Shown here: piece by piece, positions 45,026 to 54,122 of the stretch
Numbering within the stretch: the stretch's first letter is position 1
How the letters are laid out: each line of letters begins with the position of its first letter
From: Pseudolabrys sp.
Lineage (GTDB): Bacteria > Pseudomonadota > Alphaproteobacteria > Rhizobiales > Xanthobacteraceae
NCBI GenBank assembly: GCA_022841665.1
Contig: JALHRB010000002.1
Span: forward strand, 1-64,000
Length of the DNA: 64,000 bases
Direction of reading: 5' to 3'
The notes under the pieces: model-generated
The model's database searches: none
What the model was told of the DNA's origin: nothing
Seen by the model: the letters and a program-made list of their open reading frames with translations, nothing else
Made by a program: the position numbers and the translations under genes

Positions 45026-46369
45026 ATGCAGAAGAAAGCGGCCATCATCGCGACTTGTATCGGAGCTGGTTTATTGGGAGTCGCGATTGCTGCCGCTGCC
45101 CCTTCCTCTAAGAAGGCCGCTGCCCCTGCCGCTCAGCAAGGCTTTGACGCGGCGATCACGCGCCACGCCGACACCATGCTGGAAGAGGGCCGAAGGACAT
45201 TCCGCTACGATACCTTCGGGAGCGAGGCATTCTGGGGCGATGCGCTGCAACTGCACAAAGCCATCGCCGGAGTGAAGAACGGTGGTGTCGGCCCCGGCGT
45301 CTCGCCGAAAACGGCGCTGGCGGTCGGCCTCAAAGTGGACTCGGATGCGTTGCCGAGTGCTTTGAAGAAGCAGATCGCCGCCGGCAAGGTGAACCTCGAC
45401 GATCCGGCAACCACCCTCGCACTGCTCAAATTGAACGCCGTCGTCGGCGTGACGGCCTTCACGAACAAAGATGGCAGTGTCAGGTCGATGGGCATCCAAT
45501 GCGCGTTTTGCCACTCGACGGTCGATAACTCGTTCGCGCCTGGTATCGGCAAGCGGCTCGACGGCTGGCCCAATCAGGATCTCAATGTCGGCGCGATCGT
45601 ATCTTTGGCTCCGAATCTCAAGCCATTTACCGATCTCCTCGGTGTCGATGTCGCTACGGTGAAGAAGGTTCTCGCCAGCTGGGGGCCGGGCCGCTACGAC
45701 GCGTTTCTGAACAAAGATGGCAAAGCTTTACGCCCCGACGGCAAGCAGGCGGGAACGTTGATCCCACCGGCATTTGGTCTGGCCGGTGTGGACTTAGCCA
45801 CCTCGACCGGCTCCGGATCGGTCACTTACTGGAACGCCTATGTCGGCGTGACCCAGATGCATGGTTTGGGAACGTATTTCGACGCCCGGTTTGGCGACAA
45901 GGATCAGTATCCAGTCTCCGCCAAGAGCGGCGCGTGGAACACGCGTGAAAAGCCTGACAGAGTGACGGCCAAGTTGGCTGCGCTGCACTTCTACCAGCTA
46001 TCGATTCCTGCGCCGAAGGCGCCGGCGGGTTCGTACGACAAAGCGGCGTTCGAACGGGGCAAGGCGCTGTTCAACAGCCCGGGGAAATGCGCGACCTGTC
46101 ACGTACCGCCGCTCTTCACCGAGCCGGGACACAACATGCACACGCCGGCCGAAATCGGCATAGACTCATTCCAGGCCGACCGTTCGCCGACTCATATGTA
46201 CCGCACGGCGCCGCTCGCCGGATTGTGGGCGCACCAGAAGCGCGGCTTCTTCCACGATGGGCGCTTTGCAACCTTGCTCGACGTGGTGAACCACTACAAC
46301 GCGCATTTCAAGCTGAACCTCAGCGACGCGGACAAGAAGGATCTGGTCGAATACTTGAAAGGGATCTGA
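45026..46369 (+). CDS. Di-haem c-type cytochrome (cytochrome-c-peroxidase-like)
   Basis: 447 residues with an N-terminal signal peptide (IATCIGAGLLGVAIAAAA). Two haem-binding motifs are C159-A-F-C-H163 and C355-A-T-C-H359. The second, in the C-terminal half, is followed by LFTEPGHNMHTPAEIG and YRTAPLAGLWAHQKRGFFHD, which resemble di-haem peroxidase/MauG-type proteins. It is periplasmic. It follows the Crp/Fnr gene and precedes hemA, whose product starts haem synthesis. Confidence 0.85.
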   Translation: MQKKAAIIATCIGAGLLGVAIAAAAPSSKKAAAPAAQQGFDAAITRHADTMLEEGRRTFRYDTFGSEAFWGDALQLHKAIAGVKNGGVGPGVSPKTALAVGLKVDSDALPSALKKQIAAGKVNLDDPATTLALLKLNAVVGVTAFTNKDGSVRSMGIQCAFCHSTVDNSFAPGIGKRLDGWPNQDLNVGAIVSLAPNLKPFTDLLGVDVATVKKVLASWGPGRYDAFLNKDGKALRPDGKQAGTLIPPAFGLAGVDLATSTGSGSVTYWNAYVGVTQMHGLGTYFDARFGDKDQYPVSAKSGAWNTREKPDRVTAKLAALHFYQLSIPAPKAPAGSYDKAAFERGKALFNSPGKCATCHVPPLFTEPGHNMHTPAEIGIDSFQADRSPTHMYRTAPLAGLWAHQKRGFFHDGRFATLLDVVNHYNAHFKLNLSDADKKDLVEYLKGI

Positions 46370-46417
46370 ACGAAAAATACCTGGCAGCGCGCCCCCAGGG
46401 CGGAAAAGTTTAGGTCC

Positions 46418-47647
46418 ATGGATTACAACGTCTTTTTTGTATCTGCCCTGGCGACGTTGCATGACGAACGCCGTTACCGGGTGTTCGCCGACCTAGAGCG
46501 CATCGCCGGGCGCTTTCCGCACACCCTCTGGCATTCGCCGCAAGGCCCGCGCGAGGTCGTGATCTGGTGCTCGAACGACTATCTCGGCATGGCCCAGCAC
46601 CCCAAGGTGATCGGCGCCATGGTCGACGTCGCCGCCCGCATGGGCGCTGGCGCCGGCGGCACCCGCAACATCGCCGGCACCAATCATCCGCTGGTCGAGC
46701 TGGAGCGCGAGCTCGCCGACCTGCATGGCAAACCGGCCGCGCTGGTGTTCACCTCGGGCTATGTCTCGAACCAGACCGGCATTGCCACCATCGCCAAGCT
46801 GCTGCCGAACTGCCTGCTGCTGTCCGACGCGCTCAACCACAATTCGATGATCGAGGGCGTGCGCCAGTCCGGCTGCGAGAAACAGGTCTGGCGCCATAAC
46901 GATGTCGGCCATCTTGAAGAATTGCTGAAGGCCGCCGATCCGGCGCGGCCGAAGCTGATCATTTTCGAGAGTCTCTATTCCATGGACGGGGACGTGGCGC
47001 CGGTGCACGCGATCTGCGATCTGGCCGAACGCTACGGCGCCATGACCTATGTCGACGAGGTGCACGCCGTCGGCATGTACGGCCCGCGCGGCGGCGGCAT
47101 CACCGACCGCGACAATGCCATGGTGCGCATTGACGTGATCGAGGGCACGCTGGCCAAGGCGTTCGGCTGCCTCGGCGGTTATTTCGCGGCGAGCGAAGTG
47201 CTGATCGACGCGGTGCGCTCTTATGCGCCGGGCTTCATCTTCACCACCGCGCTGCCGCCGGCAATCTGCGCCGCCACCACCGCGGCGATCCGACACCTGA
47301 AGACCTCGCAATGGGAACGCGAACGCCATCAGGATCGCGCCGCGCGCGTCAAGTCCGTGCTCAATGCCGCAGGATTGCCTGTGATGCCAAGCACCACCCA
47401 TATCGTGCCGGTACTGATCGGCAACGCCGAGAAGTGCAAGGCCGCGAGCGACCTGCTGCTGGCCGAGCACGGCATCTACATCCAGCCGATCAACTATCCG
47501 ACCGTGCCGCGCGGCGAGGAACGGCTACGCATCACGCCATCGCCCTATCACGACGACGCGCTGATCGACGCGCTTGCCAAGGCGATGGTCGACGTGTGGA
47601 ACCGGCTCGGCTTGCTGTTGACCGACCGCGCGCTCGCGGCCGCATGA
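46418..47647 (+). CDS. hemA: 5-aminolevulinate synthase
   Basis: PLP enzyme condensing glycine and succinyl-CoA, the alphaproteobacterial (C4) route to haem. It has 409 residues. The conserved parts are [57 protein letters not shown] and the PLP lysine in [16 protein letters not shown]. Its GC is higher than that of the genes just upstream, so it may be native DNA or of separate origin. It lies 48 bases after the cytochrome. Confidence 0.96.
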   Translation: MDYNVFFVSALATLHDERRYRVFADLERIAGRFPHTLWHSPQGPREVVIWCSNDYLGMAQHPKVIGAMVDVAARMGAGAGGTRNIAGTNHPLVELERELADLHGKPAALVFTSGYVSNQTGIATIAKLLPNCLLLSDALNHNSMIEGVRQSGCEKQVWRHNDVGHLEELLKAADPARPKLIIFESLYSMDGDVAPVHAICDLAERYGAMTYVDEVHAVGMYGPRGGGITDRDNAMVRIDVIEGTLAKAFGCLGGYFAASEVLIDAVRSYAPGFIFTTALPPAICAATTAAIRHLKTSQWERERHQDRAARVKSVLNAAGLPVMPSTTHIVPVLIGNAEKCKAASDLLLAEHGIYIQPINYPTVPRGEERLRITPSPYHDDALIDALAKAMVDVWNRLGLLLTDRALAAA

Positions 47648-47857
47648 GACTATTGCGTTCGGTCACAGAATAACGAAAGCCTCGATGCGTACAACGAGCG
47701 TCGAACAGACGGGCTCAACGCCGTCTAACCAGAAGCGAAAACTATTAACGTGCAAGAATTGAGTTTGAATGGGACAGGAAACTTCGCAATTGTTCTCCGT
47801 CGACCATCCGTCGTCGTTGATGCGATTCATGTTGTTTCGTTTCTAGGGTGAGACAAG

Positions 47858-48169
47858 ATGACGATTCTTCCTCCTGATTGTGTGCCCCTCGACCAACCGC
47901 AAAAATCGGCGCCCGTCGGCGGTTTGGAAAGAGTTCTGAGGCTTCTCTCCGTCGCTACTATGCTTATGACGGTACCGCAAATACTGACGATTTGGATCGG
48001 AGGTAACGCTGCCGGCGTCTCACTCGTGTCGTGGGCTTCCTACCTTTTTTCCGCGTGCCTATGGTTTGTTTACGGAATAAGGAAGCGCGACAAGACAATC
48101 TATCTTGCATGTGTCGGTTGGGTCATACTTGACGCAGCCGTGGTGATCGGAATCATCGTGCACAGCTAA
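47858..48169 (+). CDS. SemiSWEET (PQ-loop) transporter
   Basis: 103 residues with three hydrophobic helices, forming one MtN3/saliva unit that dimerises. The PQ motif is TVPQILTIW near residue 38, followed by GVSLVSWASYLFSACLWFVY. SemiSWEET proteins move sugars down their gradient; substrate here is not known. The gene is less GC-rich than hemA and sits in an isolated stretch with over 170 bases of non-coding DNA on each side. Confidence 0.88.
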   Translation: MTILPPDCVPLDQPQKSAPVGGLERVLRLLSVATMLMTVPQILTIWIGGNAAGVSLVSWASYLFSACLWFVYGIRKRDKTIYLACVGWVILDAAVVIGIIVHS

Positions 48170-48339
48170 ACTGATTGGCGTTTAAATGTCGTGGACATGC
48201 TGGGGGCGGCAACTCGGCTGCACATTGATGTTCCATACCTGGCTGCCGAGCGCCGCCGCCACATTCGGAGTGAACGCGGCATGTGTGCCGGTGCATTTCT
48301 ACGCAAATCGAAAGAGCCGGATAGTTCTGCTGTTGCTTC

Positions 48340-48765
48340 TCACGGTGCCACGCACGGATTCTTGACCATGTAAGTTCGCTGGTCGCTCCATTTAATGGGA
48401 AAAGACTTCATCAGCGAGGCGAGCATTATGTCCGCCGGCTGCCGTCCACCGAGGATCGCCTCGACGATGTCCGGCGCCAGCAGGGTCAGCCGCAGTACAC
48501 GACCGACGTAGGACTCGTTGATCTTCTTGGCTACCGCGATTTCCCGGATCGTTGCGTAGGTGCCATCCTCCAGCATCTCCCGCCAGCGGAATGCCCGGGC
48601 GATGGCCTTGACCATGGCATTGTCGATATGGCGGCGGACGGGCGCCGTCGTCACAATTGTGCCGTCGGGAGCGAGGACGAGTTTCCGGCCACCGCGCCTG
48701 CGGATCGAAATCGGGATGAGCACGGTGACGGTTCGGCCATCGACGGTGGGATTGGGCTCGGTCAT
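48340..48765 (-). CDS. Recombinase-associated HTH-like protein
   Basis: 141 residues. The N-terminal half is strand-rich (TVTVLIPISIRRRGGRKLVL). The C-terminal half has a helix-turn-helix-like segment (TIREIAVAKKINESYVGRVL, RLTLLAPDIVEAILGGRQP) resembling the ParB/KorB-type HTH. Its ATG overlaps the recombinase stop by one base (TAATG). It may act as directionality factor or repressor, but this is inference. Confidence 0.7.
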   Translation of the reverse strand: MTEPNPTVDGRTVTVLIPISIRRRGGRKLVLAPDGTIVTTAPVRRHIDNAMVKAIARAFRWREMLEDGTYATIREIAVAKKINESYVGRVLRLTLLAPDIVEAILGGRQPADIMLASLMKSFPIKWSDQRTYMVKNPCVAP

Positions 48766-50078
48766 TATGCCACCCTCCGGGGCTCTGGTTTGATGGTGCC
48801 CAGCTCTGTGACCAGATTGGTTAGTCCTTCGATCCGCAACCGGATGTCGGCACCGTCCGGGCTGACATCGACCCGCCCCACGAGCAATTGCACGATGCGG
48901 GCCTGCTCGGCGGGGAAGAGTTCATCCCAAAGCGGATCGAGCCGCTCCAGCGCGTCGCGCACGTCGGCCTCCGAGATGTCGCCCATCGACTTCGCCGCGC
49001 GCCATGTGCGCACGATAATCTCCGGCGCCCGCAGCAAGCCGCGCAACTGGTCGACGACCGCGCTCTCGATCTCGGCTGCAGGGACACGGCGAACGGTGCA
49101 CGAATCGGCATCACGCTTCAGCACATCGGTCGAGACATAATAGCGGTAGAGCTTGCCGCCCTTGCGGGTGTGTGCCGGGGTCATCGCTCTGCCGGTCGGC
49201 CCGAATATCAGACCCTTGAGCAAGGCCGGCGTCTGGGCCCGGGTATGTGCAGCGCGTTTGCGCGGGCTTTCGCGGAGGACGGCGTGCACGCGATCCCAGA
49301 GGGTGCGATCGATGATCGCCTTGTGCTCGCCGGGATAGGCCGTGCCCTTGTGCACGGCATCGCCGACATAGACCCGGTTGTTGAGCAGCTTGTAAACATA
49401 GCCCTTGTCGACCAGCTTACCCTGCTTGCCGGTAACACCTTCTGTCCTGAGCGCGTGCACCAGCGCGGTTGCGGAGCCGATCTTGATGAACCGCTCGAAG
49501 ATCATCCGAACGGTCGCCGCCTCGGCCTTGTTCACGACCAGCTTGCGGTCCCGGACGTCGTAGCCGAGCGGAACGAAGCCGCCCATCCACATGCCCTTCT
49601 TTCGCGAGGCGGCGAACTTGTCGCGGATGCGCTCGCCGATCACCTCGCGTTCGAACTGCGCGAAAGAGAGCAGGATATTGAGCGTCAGCCTGCCCATCGA
49701 GGTGGTCGTGTTGAACGACTGCGTCACGCTGACGAAGGTGACGCTGTTTCGGTCTAACACCTCGACGAGCTTGGCAAAGTCCATCAGCGCGCGGCTGAGG
49801 CGATCGATCTTGTAAACCACGACCACGTCGACCCGGTGGGCTTCGATGTCGGCAAGCAGGCGCTGCAGCGCCGGACGTTCGAGCGTTGCGCCGGAAATCC
49901 CGCCGTCATCATAGCGGTCGGGCACGAGCACCCAGCCCTCGGGCTTCTGGCTTGCAATGTAGGCTTCGCAGGCCTCACGTTGGGCGTCGAGCGAGTTGAA
50001 CTCCTGCTCCAGTCCCTCCTCGGAGGACTTGCGCGTGTACACCGCGCAGCGGAGCTTGCGGACGACCGGCTTCTTCAT
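48765..50078 (-). CDS. Large serine recombinase
   Basis: 437 residues. The resolvase domain (residues about 8-155) has the catalytic serine, probably S18, in CAVYTRKSSEEGLEQEFNSL and the motif YKIDRLSRALMDFAKLVEVL. A recombinase domain (about 175-275) and a zinc-ribbon-like region (about 295-345) follow, but with few cysteines. It can mediate site-specific integration or excision. Its start overlaps the DUF2924 stop by four bases. Confidence 0.93.
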   Translation of the reverse strand: MKKPVVRKLRCAVYTRKSSEEGLEQEFNSLDAQREACEAYIASQKPEGWVLVPDRYDDGGISGATLERPALQRLLADIEAHRVDVVVVYKIDRLSRALMDFAKLVEVLDRNSVTFVSVTQSFNTTTSMGRLTLNILLSFAQFEREVIGERIRDKFAASRKKGMWMGGFVPLGYDVRDRKLVVNKAEAATVRMIFERFIKIGSATALVHALRTEGVTGKQGKLVDKGYVYKLLNNRVYVGDAVHKGTAYPGEHKAIIDRTLWDRVHAVLRESPRKRAAHTRAQTPALLKGLIFGPTGRAMTPAHTRKGGKLYRYYVSTDVLKRDADSCTVRRVPAAEIESAVVDQLRGLLRAPEIIVRTWRAAKSMGDISEADVRDALERLDPLWDELFPAEQARIVQLLVGRVDVSPDGADIRLRIEGLTNLVTELGTIKPEPRRVA

Positions 50079-50521
50079 GACGGTGTCCGCCGATTTTTCA
50101 GGCCAAAAAACAGGAGCCCGTTCCAGCGTGTGCCGGTGATCGCGCGCGCAATCGCGGACAGCGATTTGTACGGCCGGCCCTGATATTCGAAATCTTCATC
50201 GCGCACCGTCACGCAGTGCTCGACGCCCTGATATTCCCGAATGAGCCGCGTGCCGGCGATCGGCCGGTCCTTCGCCGGCTGCCGGCGCCGCGCCGGATCG
50301 CCGCCATCGAGGTCCTCGGCGAGATCGCGAAGGCGTTTCAGCGTTTCGGGTTTGAGCCCGCCGAAGGCCAGTTCCTGGATTCGGTACGCCAGCCGGTGTT
50401 CGAGGAAGCGCCGATTATAGGGCGGCGGTTCGCTTTCGAAGAGATCGCGCCATCGCTGCTTGAGCGCACCGATCGGCGCGGTTTTCAGGGCGGCCAATTG
50501 GGCCAAAATGGTATCGGTCAA
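50075..50521 (-). CDS. DUF2924 protein
   Basis: 148 residues matching DUF2924: LAALKTAPIGALKQRWRDLF, RRFLEHRLAYRIQELAFGGL, then GTRLIREYQGVEHCVTVRDE and YKSLSAIARAITGTRWNGLL. The end resembles a DNA-binding region seen in recombinase-linked proteins. It is coupled to the gene before and after by ATGA overlaps. A role in recombination is likely from context only. Confidence 0.88.
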   Translation of the reverse strand: MTDTILAQLAALKTAPIGALKQRWRDLFESEPPPYNRRFLEHRLAYRIQELAFGGLKPETLKRLRDLAEDLDGGDPARRRQPAKDRPIAGTRLIREYQGVEHCVTVRDEDFEYQGRPYKSLSAIARAITGTRWNGLLFFGLKNRRTPS

Positions 50522-50754
50522 TCCGAGCCTCCATCGCGGGTGAGGGCTTCGGCATGACTGCGTTGGTGGGCGGGACAGTCGAGCGAACTTTCTCCGGGGT
50601 GGGCAGAAAAAGGTGTGGACTTCCGAGCCCGCAACCGCATGAGGCCGGCGGCCAGGATCTCGGCGATCTCGTCGAGCCGCTCGTCGGCGGAAAGGCGTTC
50701 TGGATCAATGGGATTCGGGAGCTGCATCGCAAGCCGTGGATGAGGGGCAATCAC
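50518..50754 (-). CDS. Small hypothetical protein, first gene of the recombinase operon
   Basis: 78 residues with a short helical core (DPERLSADERLDEIAEILAA, GLMRLRARKS) and a C-terminal LDCPAHQRSHAEAL stretch. Similar small genes precede DUF2924 in rhizobial recombinase sets. Its stop overlaps the next start. Function is unknown. Confidence 0.7.
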   Translation of the reverse strand: MIAPHPRLAMQLPNPIDPERLSADERLDEIAEILAAGLMRLRARKSTPFSAHPGESSLDCPAHQRSHAEALTRDGGSD

Positions 50755-50789
50755 CCAAGGCCTCTACTCACGGGGCTCATAATCCGTCC

Positions 50790-50805
50790 CAAAATGATGA
50801 TTTTG
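50790..50805. promoter_or_regulatory. Inverted repeat in the divergent control region
   Basis: CAAAAT-GATG-ATTTTG, a perfect 6-base dyad, between the recombinase operon and the divergent two-gene cassette. A second dyad, CATGAA / TTCATG, spans the start codon at 50849. Both could be operators. Confidence 0.4.
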
Positions 50806-50848
50806 AATCGACTCCCCGCCGAATCGGGCTTAGGAACGTACAGGGAAC

Positions 50849-52111
50849 ATGAATGAAGATTCATGGACGGCTAACATGGCCAAGAACGTCAAGAAATTCG
50901 TCAATCGCGAGTTCGCCAGGACGGTCGATCTCGATCTGCTCAAACGGCTCTTGGAGCCATACGCGTCAATGATCGCGTTCGACTGGAACGCTCTGCCGGC
51001 AGACGAAAAGGATAAGCGCGAAGCAATTTTCGAGTTTTTCCGCGGAACCGATGAGCGATTCCCGGCGGAACTCCTGGACGCGCTCCACAAGATCATGGTG
51101 CTTTCGGACACCAACGGCGCGCGCCTGCTGCAAGAGCAGGCCGATCTTGCCGGCGTGAACCTGGTACCGAAGGAAGAGATTGAGGAAAGCGACGGCCGTC
51201 ACCTGACGCCGCGCCACCTTGCGCTGCGAGCCTACCTCGACCACAGGGCGGTGTTCGATAAGACGCTCGACATTCATGCGTTCTGGTCGGTTCGCTCGCC
51301 CAGCGAATGGGTTGGAGTGCAAGAAAATGTCGAGTCTCGTCATGATGATGAAACGGCGCGCACCGCCTTGAAGGCGGCGGCATCGGCATATTTTGCCAAT
51401 CGCTATCTCGGACGCTACTGCGACGTGAGATGGTATCCGGAAGGCGACGAGGTGCAGATCCTGGTGCTGCACGGCAAGAATGCCATGACCGCCAATGTCG
51501 AGGACAATGGCGCCGAGCGAACGCTGACCTATCGCGAGATTGCACAGGACACGATCCGCTATCACGCGGCTTCTGGCCGGGTTTGGATCAGCGCGAGTGC
51601 CGCGGTGGAGCGGAAAAAGCTGCGGGATCTATTTGCCGAACACATGCTTGGGGATTGCGAGTTCTTCCCAGGCGACGACAGCCAACGGCTTTACACCCTC
51701 GATCCTATCCGCAAGCAGGGTACAGCATTTCGGTTCCATCATGCCTGGGATTCTCAGGTTCTGTGCGTGCTCGTGAAGGAAATTCAGGTCGACGAGGGCG
51801 AGCACGAGGTCGACGGCAAGACCCGATATTCTCCCTGGGCCATGACAGTGCGGGACAGCCGGGATGCGATCGGGCGCTTGATCGATCTCGCACCCGACGT
51901 CGATTTAGAAGATCTGCGGATCGGTTACGTGAAGCTTGAGTTCCGTTTCAATGTCGATGGCAAGGAAGTGAGGGTCATCGTCAAGGTCAAGCCGCCTAAC
52001 GTGGCCAGCTTCCGCGATCATTCGTTCGAGAAGCAGATCATGGAGCATCTGGAACGCAATGGCATCCGGCTCTCACGCGGCTTTATGCCGACTGCTGTTG
52101 CGGCGGAGTGA
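50849..52111 (+). CDS. Unrecognised protein, first gene of a two-gene cassette
   Basis: 420 residues, or 411 from an ATG at 50876. No family is recognised. It has no signal peptide or membrane segment and an acidic, soluble composition. The middle part is a mix of strands and helices (RYLGRYCDVRWYPEGDEVQI, GAERTLTYREIAQDTIRYHA), and the C-terminal part has LRIGYVKLEFRFNVDGKEVR. It overlaps the next gene by about 14 bases. Placed beside a recombinase operon, it is a candidate cargo or defence gene. Confidence 0.75.
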   Translation: MNEDSWTANMAKNVKKFVNREFARTVDLDLLKRLLEPYASMIAFDWNALPADEKDKREAIFEFFRGTDERFPAELLDALHKIMVLSDTNGARLLQEQADLAGVNLVPKEEIEESDGRHLTPRHLALRAYLDHRAVFDKTLDIHAFWSVRSPSEWVGVQENVESRHDDETARTALKAAASAYFANRYLGRYCDVRWYPEGDEVQILVLHGKNAMTANVEDNGAERTLTYREIAQDTIRYHAASGRVWISASAAVERKKLRDLFAEHMLGDCEFFPGDDSQRLYTLDPIRKQGTAFRFHHAWDSQVLCVLVKEIQVDEGEHEVDGKTRYSPWAMTVRDSRDAIGRLIDLAPDVDLEDLRIGYVKLEFRFNVDGKEVRVIVKVKPPNVASFRDHSFEKQIMEHLERNGIRLSRGFMPTAVAAE

Positions 52112-53048
52112 TCGGCATCCGATCGCCTGCGTCGATGGCGACGACCTTGCTGGATTTTCTCCGGCGTTGGTTCGCCAATTCGAGCGGCTTGGGATTTTGA
52201 TCGAGCGGGCGTTGTCGTCCGACCTGGGCACCATTGTACTCGCGCCTGTCGGCGAGCACGTTGCAGCCGTTAATCTCGATGGCGAGGACGAGACGGTCCT
52301 GATTTCGGCACGCACGACTCAGCAGTACGACATCGATTTTGCTGCGCTGTGCCATCAGTTCCGTGGCGCCAACCGCTTCGAGGGGCCGCGAGTCGAAAGT
52401 ATCTCATCGAGAACCCTGTGGCTTGGCGCGCTGGGGCGCGGCAGCCGCCGGCGTGAATTCTATGTCGTCCGAGGGCTCAACGCGCGCAATGCTGGCGAAA
52501 CCGCGCTTGCGCTCAAGGGACGTGCATCTGGTGCCTCGGTGACCATTCTGACGCCCACCGAACGCAACCTGACGAGCGATATTCTCAAGCGCCTGTCGGC
52601 GGATCAGATCGCTGTCGCCGCGATAGAACACATTCTGACCGGCGACGATCAGCACCCTTTTGCAATATCGATTCCGGCCGTCCGGGTGGCAGTCGCTCCG
52701 TCCGAGACAGAACGGCTCACTGTCGATACTCAAGGGCATCGGGCTCGGTTCGACGGAAGCGAGGTCAAACTGACGCGCCGTGACTTTGCCGTGCTTGTCC
52801 TCCTTGCAAATGAGCTTACCGACCAGAACGGCATCGTGCCGCGGAGTTCAATCTCCGAGACGATTCGCGAAATTACCGGTAACAAAGACACCAACGAAGA
52901 ACAGGTTGAAAAGACAATCAGCCGATTAAGGTCAGCGCTGTGCAAGGCCGGCCGTCTCTCGCCGAAGGCAGCAAAAGCGCTCATCAAAATGACGCGTCGC
53001 GTCGGCTATCAGCTCATGCTTGCGCCGGACGCGGTACGAGTCATCTGA
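52098..53048 (+). CDS. Protein with C-terminal OmpR-like winged helix, second gene of the cassette
   Basis: 316 residues from a TTG at 52098, or 329 from an ATG at 52059. The N-terminal 200 residues are unrecognised (CVDGDDLAGFSPALVRQFER is the conserved-looking start). From about residue 230 a winged helix resembles the OmpR DNA-binding domain: VKLTRRDFAVLVLLANELTD, EEQVEKTISRLRSALCKAG and RRVGYQLM. There is no receiver domain. It overlaps the gene upstream, so the pair is co-translated. Confidence 0.75.
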   Translation: MRRSDRHPIACVDGDDLAGFSPALVRQFERLGILIERALSSDLGTIVLAPVGEHVAAVNLDGEDETVLISARTTQQYDIDFAALCHQFRGANRFEGPRVESISSRTLWLGALGRGSRRREFYVVRGLNARNAGETALALKGRASGASVTILTPTERNLTSDILKRLSADQIAVAAIEHILTGDDQHPFAISIPAVRVAVAPSETERLTVDTQGHRARFDGSEVKLTRRDFAVLVLLANELTDQNGIVPRSSISETIREITGNKDTNEEQVEKTISRLRSALCKAGRLSPKAAKALIKMTRRVGYQLMLAPDAVRVI

Positions 53049-53082
53049 TTCCGCCAACCGCTCGGGTGGCGGCAGCTTCAAG

Positions 53083-53115
53083 AGAGGTTCAGGAGAGGTT
53101 CGGGACAGGTTTCTA
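53083..53115 (+). repeat. Three tandem 11-base repeats upstream of the phage-like module
   Basis: AGAGGTTCAGG, AGAGGTTCGGG and ACAGGTTTC at 11-base steps, about one helical turn apart, followed by a CGTCGTC-N7-GACGACG hairpin at 53138-53158. This looks like a regulator-binding site ahead of the 53171 gene. Confidence 0.5.
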
Positions 53116-53170
53116 GGCCGGAGCATGGGCATCTTCCCGTCGTCAAAACGCGACGACGAGGCATTGCCCG

Positions 53171-53746
53171 ATGACGACCCGACTCACCCCTGCCTCTCTC
53201 CAGATCATCCAGCATGAAGCCGATATTGCGGCTCGCCGGCTGATCCGGAAACTCCGTCTTCCCTACGACGATCTCGCCGACCTCCGCCAGGAGCTGCTGG
53301 TCGACCTGATCGCTCGGCTGCCGGCATTCGATCCCAAGCGCGGTTCCCTCGGCGCATTCGCCGGCATCGTCATGGCCAACCGGGCCGCTCGCATCGCCCA
53401 CAAAGTGAAGCGAGAGCGCCGGCTCTATGGTGCGGTGCCAACCTCACTCGACGAGACATTGCCCAAAGGCGACGGCGCCACCCGGGGCGATTTTGTTTCC
53501 GAAGAGGATGGCCTATCGGCCTATTTCGGCCAGCCCGCGGATGCCTTCGCCGATGTTGAGCGCCGGCTCGATGTCGCGCGTGGCCTCGGGACCCTCGATC
53601 CGGACGACGGCGCCCTCTGCGCCGCGCTCTCCCGGACGACCATCGATCGGCTTGCGGGCGGCGGCCGTGGGGCACGGAGCAGCCTCTATCGCCGCGTGAA
53701 GGACATCCGTCTCGCTTTACTCGCCGCCGGCCTGAGGGCCGCGTGA
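53171..53746 (+). CDS. Sigma-70 region-2-like phage protein
   Basis: 191 residues. The segment DLRQELLVDLIARLPAFDPK and RGSLGAFAGIVMANRAARIA resembles sigma region 2, and a short C-terminal helical part (RTTIDRLAGGGRGARSSLYR) is in the place of region 4. It heads the replication module and may direct its transcription, but many such proteins are of unknown activity. Confidence 0.7.
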   Translation: MTTRLTPASLQIIQHEADIAARRLIRKLRLPYDDLADLRQELLVDLIARLPAFDPKRGSLGAFAGIVMANRAARIAHKVKRERRLYGAVPTSLDETLPKGDGATRGDFVSEEDGLSAYFGQPADAFADVERRLDVARGLGTLDPDDGALCAALSRTTIDRLAGGGRGARSSLYRRVKDIRLALLAAGLRAA

Positions 53747-53780
53747 GACGGTTCAGCCGCATGGCGAGTAGGAGCCAATC

Positions 53781-54122
53781 ATGATCAGCACCATCACCAA
53801 GCTACCGAGCGTCCGGCTTCGGATCAACGAAACCGACCTGTGCGGCTGGATCGGCCAGGCGGCTCCCGGCGATGTCCTGGAGTATTACCGCGGCTTTCTC
53901 GCAATGGACACGTTCTCGCAGGCGACGCGCCTGACCGAGCGCGACCGCGCGGAGCTCACCCGCCTGGCGCGCCGCGCCTGGTGGGCCGGCGAGCAGAAGC
54001 TGATCCACCTCGTTCAGCGTCGCCACGGCGCCGACGACTACAGCTATCTCGCAATCGCGCGCTTGAAGCCGAAGACGGTTCCGGCCTCGCTCTCGTCGCT
54101 GCTGTTGGCGGAGGTCGCGTGA
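53781..54122 (+). CDS. Hypothetical phage-module protein
   Basis: 113 residues, soluble. The central helical part reads DVLEYYRGFLAMDTFSQATR and LTERDRAELTRLARRAWWAG. The C-terminus has HLVQRRHGADDYSYLAIAR. No family is claimed. Its stop overlaps the following 20-codon frame by one base. Confidence 0.75.
   Translation: MISTITKLPSVRLRINETDLCGWIGQAAPGDVLEYYRGFLAMDTFSQATRLTERDRAELTRLARRAWWAGEQKLIHLVQRRHGADDYSYLAIARLKPKTVPASLSSLLLAEVA

Larger units (their letters stand above)
48340..50754 (-). mobile_element. Serine-recombinase element core (four coupled genes)
   Basis: Four minus-strand genes overlap by 1-4 bases each: a small hypothetical gene, DUF2924, a large serine recombinase and an HTH-type protein. 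Such sets recur in Rhizobiales mobile DNA. I cannot find the attachment sites. Confidence 0.65.

Noticed and set aside
48191-48373. 60-codon frame between the SemiSWEET gene and recombinase set
   Set aside because: No ribosome-binding site or family signal; arginine-rich like a chance frame.
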